Shown: positions 22,735 to 35,100 of the stretch, piece after piece | How positions within the stretch are numbered: the stretch's first letter is position 1 | Layout of the letters: each line of letters begins with the position of its first letter | Origin: Phoronis australis | Taxonomy: Eukaryota; Phoronida; Phoronidae | DNA: 64,000 nt | Reading direction: 5' to 3' | Assembly (NCBI GenBank): GCA_002633005.1 | Contig: NMRA01000097.1 | Coordinates: 713,230-777,229 of the forward strand | Program-made: the position numbers and the translations under genes | The notes under the pieces: model-generated | Told to the model about the DNA's origin: nothing | The model's database searches: none | What the model saw: the letters and a program-made list of their open reading frames with translations, nothing else

Positions 22735-23861
22735 GGTTGGTTGCTGCGTATTACTAACTGTGAAAACGGTCATGCGCATAAAGTCACAAAGACAACATTT
22801 CGTGTTAACAATGTTTTAAGGGGTTCGACACAGTGATAATTCATCGTTGATTTTTTTAGTGCTTTGGTCATTCATCTTGGCCACTAGTATAATACAGACA
22901 CTAAGAATGTAGGGTCACTGAAACGTCACTGCCAAAATGTGATTTACTTCCGGGTTACTGAAAACTTAAGCCACCTCTAATTAAATAAATGACCGAAATC
23001 TTTTGGAAAACGGATTATTATTCGTCGCAGGAAGTCAGTTTCATATTAACGGCTTTAATTCCTGGTTCACTAATTTCCTTACGTCGGCGTTAATCAGTGT
23101 TTTGTTTGGAGTTGAGTGCTCGGCTTCTTCAGTAAAAGTTGTACCGTTATTTTTATTTCAATGCCCAACGTGTATTAATTAAGGACCCCGTAGCCGTACC
23201 TCTAGTGTACCCATTCAATGTTCGATCCCATATAAAGTGAAAATTCCCAAAGGTAGACCTCAATAAAATAAACCTTAGGCCTCAATTTCAACGGCTGTCG
23301 GAAATAGACGAAACTAACCGAAGTTTCCGTCACGAATGCTTTAGGCTGTTTAGTTGGCAAATGAGTGACCCAATCAAGTGAAATTCATAAAAAGTACCCA
23401 CTTAATGTCAAAATTAAACCCTAACCTCCACGCAATATGTGCTGAGGACTGAAAAAGGAACTTTTCTCGATACTTTTTTGTGAACGAATCGGTACCCACG
23501 TTTCTGGCGCTTGCCTCCACGGGGTTTGTCTCCAAACAGCCGAAGTCCACTTGCCTATAGAGTGGGAGTGGGTGCAAAAAGACCCGAATAGAAGCAATTC
23601 TGACTTATATACCAAAGAGCCGAGGTGAACCTGTTGTCGAGGAGAGACTAGAAATGCAAATGAAGGTAAAAACGAGTGTCAGTTGGGTAAGGAGGGAGTA
23701 AAATTGGAGAATACCCGGGGTTGTGAAGGTTGTGCTCTCATTTGTTTATTCTCACTAAAGCAAACCTATGCAGATTGCATAAGGTTGCGTTGTTGGGATT
23801 GGGAAATAAATTTCGCTGATGTACCAATTGTAAGGTTTCAAACTTTAATTGTATCTCACAA
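22735..23861. other. no gene seen
   Basis: No supported exon or repeat. Confidence 0.45.
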
Positions 23862-24175
23862 ATGGCAAATTTGATTCAAACTAAAATTTCAGATACCGTG
23901 CTTGATACACTGTTTTCCAAAATGCTTGAAGGATTTGTTTTTAAAATGTTTCACATTTGCATGAGGCATGGGCGGCGCACCATAGGGGAATGGGTGGCTT
24001 TAGCCTCCCACTTTTTTCAGTACTGCGCCGCCCATGTGAGGGGCTATCAAAGGCTCTTATCAATTTTATGAAAAATATCCATACTTTTGTAGATATCTTG
24101 CAAAATTCGACAAGGTCCTACACAAACTTGACACGACACGTTTCTTCCTTAATGAAGTCAAATGTACCGTTTGAA
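23862..24175. repeat. family R repeat, copy 3, split by a MITE
   Basis: The sequence before 23966 (AAAATGTTTCACATTTGCA) and after 24037 (GAGGGGCTATCA) is continuous in the copy at 7080-7560. The MITE at 23967-24036 inserted into it. Confidence 0.55.
23967..24036 (+). mobile_element. MITE family A, monomer
   Basis: CATGGGCGGCGCA at the left is mirrored by TGCGCCGCCCATG at the right. An exact 5-bp duplication TGAGG lies on both sides. Length 70. Confidence 0.9.
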
Positions 24176-27100
24176 TAATTTCACACTTAAAAAACCACAT
24201 TTTTGTTTTTGTTTTTATTATTTAGTGTAACGTGGTTGGGAAATTTGATGACGAGCTATTAGTTAACGACTCCATAATACAACTTAACGCAAAATCAAGA
24301 TTTGCTCAAATTGAATAAACTGTTAATTGAAATAAAAATAGTATTTTAATGTTATATAAAATAGTCAATGTCGTAAAACAATGAATGGTGTGCGACTTTT
24401 TAGCAGACTGCCACAACCCCTTGAAGCGTCTATCAACTCGCCTTCCCTTTTATTTACTAAGTGCATTTTTCGCCGGGTCCACGTTTGCGAAAATCTTCAA
24501 GAGTTGCGAAAGGTGAAAACTGAAACACTAGAATGCCTATTTTGTGTATTTTTAGTAAAAAACGAAGAGTTAGCGGTGGAAGAATGACGTAATGTTGGTG
24601 GCGGGATACAGTGACCTCTTTCGGATGTAGGGGTTGGAACTACTTGCAGAAAGCTACGGCCCATTTGCGACATCTGTTTGATTTTTTCAGTGGCACAGGT
24701 TTACTAGGGGGACGACGATGTTGTCTAGAGGGTGGCACAACCTAGAAGGTGTCACAACATCGGCAGATGTCCTTGTCGGTGAAAAGTTGGCGGCGACCGA
24801 TAGGGGTCGGTTCGAAATCGGTTGTGACGGGGAGGGAGGGCCGTGAAACATAAGTCGGAGGCAAGACACGGGATGAACACGATCGTGGAGGACGGCAAAG
24901 CAGCACCGTTGGGAAACGGGAGAGTGGTGGGCGGGTGCCATGGTTACCGTCAATCCTCGGTGGCGATATCATTCTTAGTTATGTCACCTAGTCTGTTTCA
25001 TGTTGTACTTTAGTGACCATCCGGAATTCAGACTCCAGTATTTAAAGGAGTGGCTGTCGTTTCACCTCGTTTCTTTTAAAAGAGCAACAACTCCATGCGT
25101 TTTGATCCAGGCCACTTGTCTTATATAATCGATTTTTGTTCCTTATTCAGAAAAGAAATGATTTCTAGCCCTGAGAAGAACATGTATCTCGTTATTAGTT
25201 CATGATAGACGCATGAAGTTTGCGAGCCACGCCTGGTTAGTTTCAGCCATCGACTAAGCAGGATGACTGCCAGGGGCAATTCAAGAAGTTTTATAGCACC
25301 CATTTTTAATTCAAGATAAGGATGTGTGTCAGCACTATGACGTTGATTTGGAAGTGAAAATACACTTGGGCGTGAAGAAAGGCGTTTTGACACCGGCACA
25401 TGGGTAATGGCGGCTCCAAAATGAGTTTTCACAGTCCGCTTCACTGAGTCCACATTCAATGGTGGATCTAGGATATCACAAGGCGGGGACCGACTGCAAG
25501 TGTCGAAGAAAGGTATCGAGCAGCTCTGCAAGCCGCATGTCGGTGACGGTTTTGTTTTCGCTAAAATATTCTTGAACCCACAAAAGCGACGAGGTGAACC
25601 TCAAGTTAACACCCAGTTCAAACAACATACAATGTACACGTTGCTTGATTACGTTCAACGCTGTAAAAACAGACCAGACGCAAATGCGCATATTGAACTC
25701 AGTACGACCGACAGTGCGAAGGCAAATGCGCCATCTTAAAAATAATCGTTATTTTCAAGCGGAGACTTCTTGAGACGGCGTTTAGTGTTAATTTAAGTTC
25801 CTTTCAGCATCCTAACCGCTTAGAACAACACAAGTAGTTCATTTATTCGCCTAATACACGTGTTTAATTGGCAGTACAATGCAGATGGTACGGGGGTCCG
25901 ATTACAATAGATGAACACGGTGTCATAGCTATCACTCGCCCTTGAAATGTCTCGTAGAACAATGACCTTCTGTTGAGTCGTTTAACAACTTCGTCTGACC
26001 GCATAATTTAATTAGTTACGCTGCCGTAATTAATAGAATTTCATCTGCTACGTCTTAATTTTATTAACTCTGACCCAAGGCAAAAAGCCACAGAAATCGA
26101 CTCTTCTCTAGTAACACAGCGTGTCTACGTTAATATTCACTCCTGTTTTATCGCATTCGTTTCCATTGTTTATGATACGAATCGAATGCACGTTGCACCA
26201 AATCACAAATGCGATAGTTCTGGATAATTACGGGTAGTGAATAAATATACGAAGATTATTCCCGCCGCACTGGTTACCAATGTTGGTTCATACTAGCCTC
26301 ATCTATGTACAACTGTTGATGGTGACTGTGAAGTGCAATATATTAGAGCCACAAAATAAGACATTTTGGTTTCGGTTGCGTGGAACAGTCCCAAATTGGA
26401 ATTCAACTACATGTAAGTTCATTAAATCGTTTGCCTATTCGTGTCGGTGCTTTCTCATAGATGTAATCTTTTTCTATCATTTTTCTTCATTTTGACCTCC
26501 CTTTTCACTAACTGAGTTTTCTAATAGAATAACTGAAATTTGAGCCATGAATTCAGTGAAATTAAATAGGGATTTACTCTATAAATTAGGGTCTTTGTGT
26601 GAAAAAATCCCTTTTTATTTTCAATAAGATTGAGAATTCAATGTAGAATTCACTCTCACTCTTGGTTTGTGTCAAAGCCAATAATTGACAGAGCAATGAA
26701 ACTAGAACAATATAAGAAAGGGCAATCAGTGTTTTGACGAGGCCACAAATACGCAATAGATTTAGGGAACTTAGTTAAGTCCCAACTTGAGACTGTATCA
26801 TGCTACCGGGCAATGATCACTGAAGTTCATGGCTTCAGATAAATGTGTCGATTCGTTCTTTGAGGAGTCATTTGAGTAAGTGTTCAAATATTCCGTTGTA
26901 TTTCGTAACATGTTTTTAGTACCAGCAGTAGAATTAAGGAGGATATTAAGTCTGAATTTGGACTTTAACTCATTTCAAAATTTTGATTTTTCATTTGCAT
27001 TTTTGAGAAAATTGAAATTGATTAAAAAATTCTAACGTTGTTATTTTGATCCCATCTCTGAAAATCATTTACCAAATATTATACCACAGCATATCGGTCA

Positions 27101-28440
27101 GCACACTTGAATTGTAGCTGACTGTAGGAAACCCAGGATAGCCCAAAAGCACCACAAACATTATTTCGTGGTCATGTTTTGGCTCTTTCACTTCACCATA
27201 ACAAACTTTCGGAATTAGTTTTACTTTGTTTAAAGTTTAGTATTTCTATACCAGCACATCGGATTTTTGAGCAAATTTTACGCCGCGAAGCTGTCGTCAT
27301 CTCCCGAAAGATGTCGCAAGATATCAGCAAATGACGCATGCGCGTGTCAACTGATTTCACGTTCGCGACAGCCTTTTGTTGATAACAAAAGCTGGAGAAT
27401 AACCCAAGAGAATGGCGTTAATTAGATTGTTTTTAGCTCTTAAATGGCTTTAAACGGGTAAGGTTAGCCACGGTTAAACCAAATTTATTTAAAGTCCGTG
27501 CACGACTATTAAATCCATGGTACTTTGTCTATGATCATACACTTGCCAAATCTCAAAACAAAAGTATAAAAACAGTAACTAAACTGCGATGGCTTTGTAC
27601 TTGTATTTGTTTTAGGTGACGAACAACGTTTAGAAATCGGTGACGGGTTTTTTAAAGGATTAAGAAACAATGAACTTTTTTGAGAATCAACAAAATTTAA
27701 AAAGAAACTTGAATGACTCAGAACGTTTATCCTTGCTTTTTAAATTTTGAGTCATGCCTTACCCACTGTATAATGAGATTTTATGCAATTTTATTTGAAT
27801 GAGGAACATGGAAAAATGACCAGCATTTCTATATGACCTTCATTAACCACTGCGTCAGAGTTTCAATGATTTAAGTATTACTTATAACATCCTGTCTGAA
27901 CGTTTGGTTCTACAAAACACGCGCTGATTAATTTTTGAGTGGTTCATTCAATAGAAGGGTTAACAAAATCCTAACTACATGTACATTCTGGATAAATAAC
28001 AACAAAATTCCAAAGATTCCAATGCTTTGTCTAATTTGTGCTTAGCTTGCCATACCTTAACCCCCCCCCCAAAAAAAAACGATCTTGTCTACGTGTGTGT
28101 TTAGTCAAAGGTGTAGTGAGCTTTGATTAGTTGATTTGTGCATTACCTTGGGACATCCTGCTTCACAAGGGAATGTTAAATGGTGCCATTAAATTTTTCA
28201 ACGGTCATAAAAATCGAGTGTTGAAGTATATTTTCTGTCAGAACAATATGTTATGGATGTATATGTGTACACATGTATTTGTGTGTGTGGGTGTTAATTT
28301 TAGCTTGATAAATCGTTTCATTATTGTTTTATCATATAGCAGTTGGCCTCCGATGTAGCGCACAGCAAAAGTTTAATGCCGTGCTTTCTTTCAAAAAGTC
28401 AGGATTTAGGTCGCTCACGTGTACCGTTGCAAAATTATAA
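24176..28440. other. intergenic, no supported gene
   Basis: A GC- and CpG-rich patch at about 24690-24970 is open on more than one frame, but no splice-bounded exon or family was recognised. A frame pair at 25121-25739 includes a degraded GGTGGATCTAGGATAT segment like the end of MITE family B. From 26000 to 28400 the sequence is AT-rich and featureless to me. Confidence 0.4.
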
Positions 28441-28530
28441 AAAAAATAATTGCAGGCGGTCTGATACACGTGACCAGGCGTGCGCAGACTGCGCATGTGT
28501 GGACCCGTTGCAAAATTGGCCTTATCTTGT
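28441..28530 (+). mobile_element. SINE-tail-like dispersed repeat
   Basis: GCAGGCGGTCTGATACA followed by a GTGCGCAG segment and a CCGTTGCA-type end. The same order occurs in reverse at about 54995-55065 inside the SINE insertion, and in part at 35160-35220. Confidence 0.5.
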
Positions 28531-30505
28531 TTCTTTAGTTTTAACAGTGAACTTTTGACCCGGGAACTACTGGTAGTTCATTATTTCTTCAGATCAAGCT
28601 CATGCAATTTGGGGGCTTGACCTGAATATTTATGAGCTTGATCCCAACCAATTACAACGCTCAGTTGTTTGGAAACCCGGAAATCACCTCCTCTAATTTG
28701 TCTAAGGAAATTTTTAGATCAATTTTATTATGGTATGTAAGTAGCCCAAACCAAAACTTCTTTTGATAGAAAGCACGGTTAGAAGACGTTTGATGTTGTT
28801 GTCTCTGAAAAGGCTCGTGTGACCGTGCTGGTAAAACCTGTGGTGTGTCTCAACCTCCGAGATTTCAAATGCGCACAGTGTGGAGACACATGTGAGAGTG
28901 AACAGTATGAGGGCCACTGTTCCCGTTCCGCCCCCTCACCCAGGGATTGGATGACCGATCAACCACTGTATCTCAAAACAGAGATCACGTCTGTAATCTT
29001 TACACCTTACCAGCACTGACCACTTAGGTTTACTTACAGAACTACACGCCGTAATAAAATGCCAGGACGACCAACAAACTCTTCTGAAAGATGATGTTTT
29101 TCTTGGAAATTCCAGCATTGCTTATGGGTATGTTCTGCTTACCTGCATGTATTTGAAATAAAGAGCAACGTTAAGTACGTTTTGATAAATGCTGCAAAAT
29201 TAAGTTAGAGTACATTGTAGAATATCTGTAATCTTTCACCTTTCTCAACTTTGTCGATATGCATGAATTATATGCATGAATTGGAACGTATAAAAATAGT
29301 GTGGCAGTTTAACGCAGGAAGCAAAACTCCTAAAATGTTAACCGTTCCGAGTAAAATGTTTTCTTTGGCTTCTCTGTTCTGACGTCACTGATATTCAGTC
29401 ATAGTCTGATACAGTTGCCTGAGAAACAGGTAATACAACACACGTATCTAAAGTATTTAAATTAATATCATTTTTATGAAAACGACTTATAGCTGAAGGA
29501 CTCAGAAAAGTGTGCTAATTGACCAAAACTGTATTCACAGAAGGTACCTGTAGCCCGTCTTCTTTCAGTTGTTAAAGTGCAAATGCGCAGGGAAACATTT
29601 TCTAGGTTGATAAATTTGTAAGCGTGTGTACCTTCAACAACAGATCGTTCGTTGTTTTACCGGACGATCGTCCAAAACGGACATAGATCTAGATGGAGTA
29701 CAGCTCGGCTTCGTTATTCAAATAGGCACGTTTCTGTAAATTTAGTGCAGTTAAAACGCACAAGAAATCGGAATACATTTGAGTTTTCTAGCACCAATAG
29801 TGTTTTTTTCCGCTTTTGTCTCATGTGGACGCCCGGGCGACATGAGTGGAAATGGGTATTCCACACTAAGTCAGTCACTATTACGCTATAACCTAAGTTG
29901 TGCAGCTTTGAAGACGATCAGGGCCGGTGTCTTATATTTGTACTCGAAAATGTTTCCGCATTTCCCGTTCTATTTTTGAGGACATTCCCAATAAGTGCTC
30001 GAGTAACACTGACGAGTTTCATTCCAAGTTCGCACGTAATGACCCCTAAATTCGAGCTACAAACTCGAACGAAAATTTAAGATTTCTTGTTCAGCCTCGA
30101 ACTTATAGTTTTAATGGTGGAGTCGTCAAGTGCAAACTTGGATTGAAAACTCATTACAGTAAACGAAAATGTACTCGAGCGCGGAAAAAAGGAAAACGGA
30201 AAATGCAACGCGCAATTTCGAGTTGGATTAGACACCGGGCCCAAGGAACAGAAGTATCCGTAGTCATGTAATAAATCAAAATTGCTTTACTTATAATTAA
30301 AAGCACACAAACTATGTTCAAGATATAGCAGTTGAAGAGATCCTACTAGTAACCTCTTAGGCGACTTCTTCTGTTCTGTTTCTTTAGACTCTTTTCTTGT
30401 TAGGTGCATACCTACCCGGAAGGCAAGGAAACCATTTGGAACCCTGTTGTTGCACTTATTGAAGGTCGGATGGTATATTGACCATTTCATTTCATTTCCT
30501 TTCAG
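28531..30505. other. upstream of the receptor phosphatase; missing 5' exons not found
   Basis: The first assembled phosphatase exon needs an upstream exon ending in phase 1. I looked for a signal-peptide exon here and found none that I would defend. Minus-strand 28714-28917 has a hydrophobic stretch (VALILFTLTCVSTLCA) but no in-frame ATG. Confidence 0.4.
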
Positions 30506-32178
30506 GCGTGGCCGTTTGTTTTACACAATTATCTAGATGTGAGAAAAGCCCGCATGGACGAGCCGAAGAACGCATGCCATTAAATGCGCACAATGCTCCG
30601 TCGAATAATACTCTCAAGAGGACTGAACAACAAGTGAAAAAATTTCCGAATATCTATCGGACTCAAATTGATAGAAAAGGACAATCTAGTCATAATGATG
30701 AGCGACCAACCTTTGCGTCCCCAGATGTTCGCGACAGCACGACAGAAAATGATGAACATGGATCTATAGTCATGGCGACATCAAAAACCGACGTTGACAA
30801 TCCGATGCCAATAAATCGAAATTTAAGTAGCGGTAACTACAACTCAGCAAAGATCCCTAGCTCCTTTACTGCCAGTATTGGAGTCGTTTTCTCTGCTAGG
30901 CATTCCACCGTAAATAATTCAGTGATGAAAGCAAAAATTCAACCCAGTGAAGTGACGAGCTTAAATTCTGAAAGCATGATACATGTGCAATACCCGTTGC
31001 TTTCAAAACCCGTTCATGTCCACGACAGAAAAGCATTATTTCCGTCCAGTGAGTATACAAATTCTAATTTCCATAGTACGGTGTCTGCGACAAGCGATTT
31101 CCAAGGGCCTTCTTTTCAGAATTCCCAAACACTACATTTTTTATCCAGAGGTAGGGTAATCGAGCCGAGCTCTACGTCGTCACTCTCACAGCGGACACTA
31201 AAAAGGCGCGTATTCCCGAGCGTAGCTCCTTCCACGACGTTAAAAATAGCTCAGAATGACACAGGTAGCAAACATATGACAGGCAAAGCAAGTGTGTTAC
31301 ACGATATTTTCCAATCTTCTTCACAAGCTCAATATTCATCGACCAACATCTCTGAGCATATCATGTCACCACCAACAGACGTATTAGGCACGTATACGAT
31401 TGAGCATTCTAAGTTATTGAATTCAACCGCGTCGACGTCAATTCACCCCTCCGTTAAAAAAGATTTCTCTCTAACTTGGGAGGAACATTCTGTATTGTAT
31501 CCTAAGAGACAGCCTATACCGTCCGGATCGCGTATCCATGGGAGAGTATTCCCAAAACATTCTGGGACCTCTGTTGTACCTACGCCAACAACATCACACG
31601 TCATTCCAAATTTGACCTCACTTCCAATAATTTCATCAACAAGGATTACTATCGAAACACCAATTAAAGGTACATCTACGTCGAAAGTGGCTCCTTTTTC
31701 ATCAACTAGAGTCAATTTTCATGTAACAACCTCATTCTCTGCAATACTCTTGGACTCTCTTTTTTCTTCGCCGACTGCAGCATCGTCATCGGCAGCTAAC
31801 GAAGGTAAGGCCTCGGCCACGCAAGAAGTGTCCCAGTCGTCTTCGTCCCAGTATCTGTCAACCTCACGTGGTCGTAGAATGACAGTGACATCAACAGCCT
31901 CTGCATCAACCACAGTAACTTCCTCATACAGGGATACACTTCAAAGAAATGAAGCATCGCTGCCAACTGACATTTCCATCGCACATTCATGTACCGATAC
32001 TTCACACGTGACATCGATAGCCAAGATAGATTTTGCAACTGCATCATTGTCTAATCTTTCTTCGAGTAGAACACCAGATGTGACCACCATATATCATACG
32101 TTAACAACAGCTGGCTTGCTAAAAGGCGGAACGACCACGACGGGACCAAATAAGCAAATTCCAAAAACACCACCAAAG
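30506..32178 (+). CDS. RPTP exon: mucin-like ectodomain
   Basis: This single 1673-base exon encodes about 557 residues dominated by Ser and Thr. It has several N-glycosylation sequons (NNT, NLS, NNS, NIS, NDT, NST, NLT) and only two Cys close to its start plus one near its end. It is low in aromatic residues and has no folded-domain signature. It is expected to be a long, O-glycosylated, extended stalk. Basic clusters (KRRVF, RGRR) could be protease sites. It begins in phase 1 after TTTCAG and ends at AAG|GTATGG. Confidence 0.8.
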
Positions 32179-35100
32179 GTATGGGTTTGTCGCTTGTTTG
32201 TGAGTGTCATTCGTTTCTGCTGTGAAAGTAACAGTAGAAGTTGTGGTAACGGCGGCGGTATTGAGTTTGGTGGCGCTAGTAGTATTGGTGATGGTGGGGT
32301 GATTGTTGTGATAGTGGTAATGGTAGTGGCTGTGTTTTCCATGCCAAGAATTGTATGATGATACTTGGCTTACCTCAAAATCCAACTGCTGCCGGGGGTT
32401 TGGTAATTGGCCCAATCATGTTGCATACCCCATGGGCGGCGCAACATAGGGCGCTGGGGAGGCTATAGCCCCCCACTTTTTTCAGTGCTACGCCGCACGT
32501 GGTCTATAGGCGGTGCACACAGGGGGGCTGAGGGGACTTTAGCCTCCCCCACTTTTTTCAGAGCTGCGCCACCCATGCACCCAGCGGAATTATAGAGAAA
32601 CATATTATTGCGACATTAAACGCTTTAGGCTGTGAAAGTCACATTTCTTGTCCAATTTTCAAAATAACCTAATCACATATGCTTTTTACGAACTATTCAA
32701 ATATGCTATTTACAAACTTTCAAAACGAAAATTATTTGAAAATACTAGTGTCGTCCCAAATGTGTTGATGGAGGGTCTTATTATTATCGTTATTATTATC
32801 ATTATCATTATTATTATTATTGTCTAAGTAAGTGATTCTCACAGTCACTCCATTAACCCTAAAATATAGATTACTTATATGTTTCAGAACCTGCCGGTGG
32901 AATTCGAAAAGACAACGCCTTACTCTTCGCAGCAGATGAAGACAACGCGCGTGCCAATTATTCTTCCAGATGGATTTCCGCCAGTATACCTAGTCATAAT
33001 GTTAAAGATCCCAATGTCTTCATTTTGCGACAGACGTAAAGAATTCCAGCTGATTATTGCAAAACTTGCAGAACGATCAGTTCCGGATAGCGTACATGTC
33101 CAACCTGAGCAGGTTAAAATTGCAAACACTGGCGACTGCGATCGCCGTGATCGGTCCAGCAGAGTCTTCATACGTATTCAAGAACAGAACACAGTGTTGC
33201 AACCTGTGCACGTGCGATGGCAGAAAACGCGCGGAAGAAGCAGACGAGAGTCGTCAACAACGGACGTTTTTCTTTATGTTGTCAACACGGAAGGCAATTT
33301 CGACCTGGAATTGACCAGGAGTGTTTTTCGCGAAATGAACAGTTCATTGAACCCATTACAAGATTCAACGTTTTCGGACAAGGTGAGGCTACAATAGATT
33401 CTATTAGTACACTTGTATTTGTTAAAGATGGTGAATCCACGATATTCATGTAAAAGCAAACTTGTGTTTACAATTTTTACAACTAAATATAAAAATGTAC
33501 GCTTAATTTCGATTTTGTGTTCTTACTTGTAGTTGTCTTAGGTTTTGCCAGTACTGCAGAAGACTAATGTTGGTAGCTCATGTCGCACATGCATAATATT
33601 GCAATCAAAAAGATGTTGCAATGCCGTCAGTTAACGACGAATAAAAATATAATAGTAAAACTAATAAAACTAAAATGACGAGCGTCAGTACTAAAATATA
33701 TTAAAATATCCCCACGTCGATCGATACGCGGGGATAGTTTAATGTATTTTAGTACCGACGCTCGTCATTTTAGTTTTATTAGTTTTACTATTCTACATAA
33801 TATTGCAAGCTTCCAAAGATTTGACACTGGCAGATCTTACAAATATTATTCACCCTTGCTTGTGCCACTTTGTCGCTAGGCTCAGTTTTGCAGGTCCTGT
33901 CTGTTTCACTGGTAGACAACCGCCCAGCCACCACCAGTCATGAATTTGTGGCTAAGGCAACGCGAACGACGCCCCTCAATCCCGGAGTCATCGCTGCTGT
34001 AGTGCTAGTCCCCGTCGCCGTGTTGTGTCTCTTGGCATTCGGAATTGTGAGGGTAGGTGCAGCAAAGAATGGTTGTGTAAATGGTTCCAGTGCATACTTA
34101 AACTTCTTGGTACAGGATAACCGTACACCGGCCTGTGTGTCATTTAAAAATTTGCGCAATGATTACTTAAGTAAGGGCACAAGTATTACGTAAGTTGCAA
34201 GACTTGTAGCAGGTTTGGATCCAGCTATGAGGGAGGGGGACAGAGCAGAGTATTAGCCAGGATTTTGCCCGACATTCGCACCCCCAACTGTCAAGTGGAA
34301 TCTGAGAGAATTTTAGGGGGGGCATGGCCCCCTTGTCCCCACTCCACCCCCCTCCCCCTTAAATCCGCCACTGTGTAGTGCATCGTTTAGGCCTAAGATG
34401 TATCCATAAGGCATAAATTATCTTAACTTTCCTCGTTAGCAGTTCTACTAGGTTTGACACGTACGCCAAGGTCCAATCATTCCAACACGTGACTGTTCGA
34501 CTCAAACATCAATGACTCATTTCAGGTCATTTTGTCCCGTCGACGTGGGAAAGCCATGCGCTCTTATTTCACCGGAAGCAGAGAGCCGTCATTTGATTCT
34601 CGGAGCACCAACGATTTTCCTTTGGAAACCTTTCCTGGTTTTAGAAGGTCGAAACGAAACCGGAAGTCCAAGAGGTCAACAGGCTTTGTTAATACAGCGC
34701 TGCAGACTGAAGAGGTGCGCACTAGTTCATACTGCACGACCTGTAAAATCCTGTATGTTAAAAGGATACTACCTCAGTTTGTTTAGGCGATTTCAACCAA
34801 TCCTCACTCTGTCCCCTGCAACTGTACCATTGGTGCCTCACCTGAGTGTTGAAGAACACTGTTAATATATGTTAATAGTCGAAAACCGGGCTTAGTATTA
34901 TTTCAGAGGGGCAGTGATTTCGCGCCTTTTGTCACAACATGATGTAGGAAACTCACCGATATAGTATCGGTATCATCACGTTCCTAAAGCTATGAGAAAT
35001 ATCCTCACGCTTGAGAAGTATTGGCACTTCATTACTGCTTCAGACACGGCTCATGAAGTTAACCACGGGTTAGCTTTCAGCCGCCGAGTCAGTACGGCTT

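Noticed and set aside
24687-24972. GC-rich open frames suggesting an exon
   Set aside because: Open in several frames at once, with no splice borders or family match; composition alone explains it.
28714-29019. Overlapping frames with a signal-like segment on minus and a Cys cluster on plus
   Set aside because: The minus frame has no ATG, and neither strand offers convincing splice sites.
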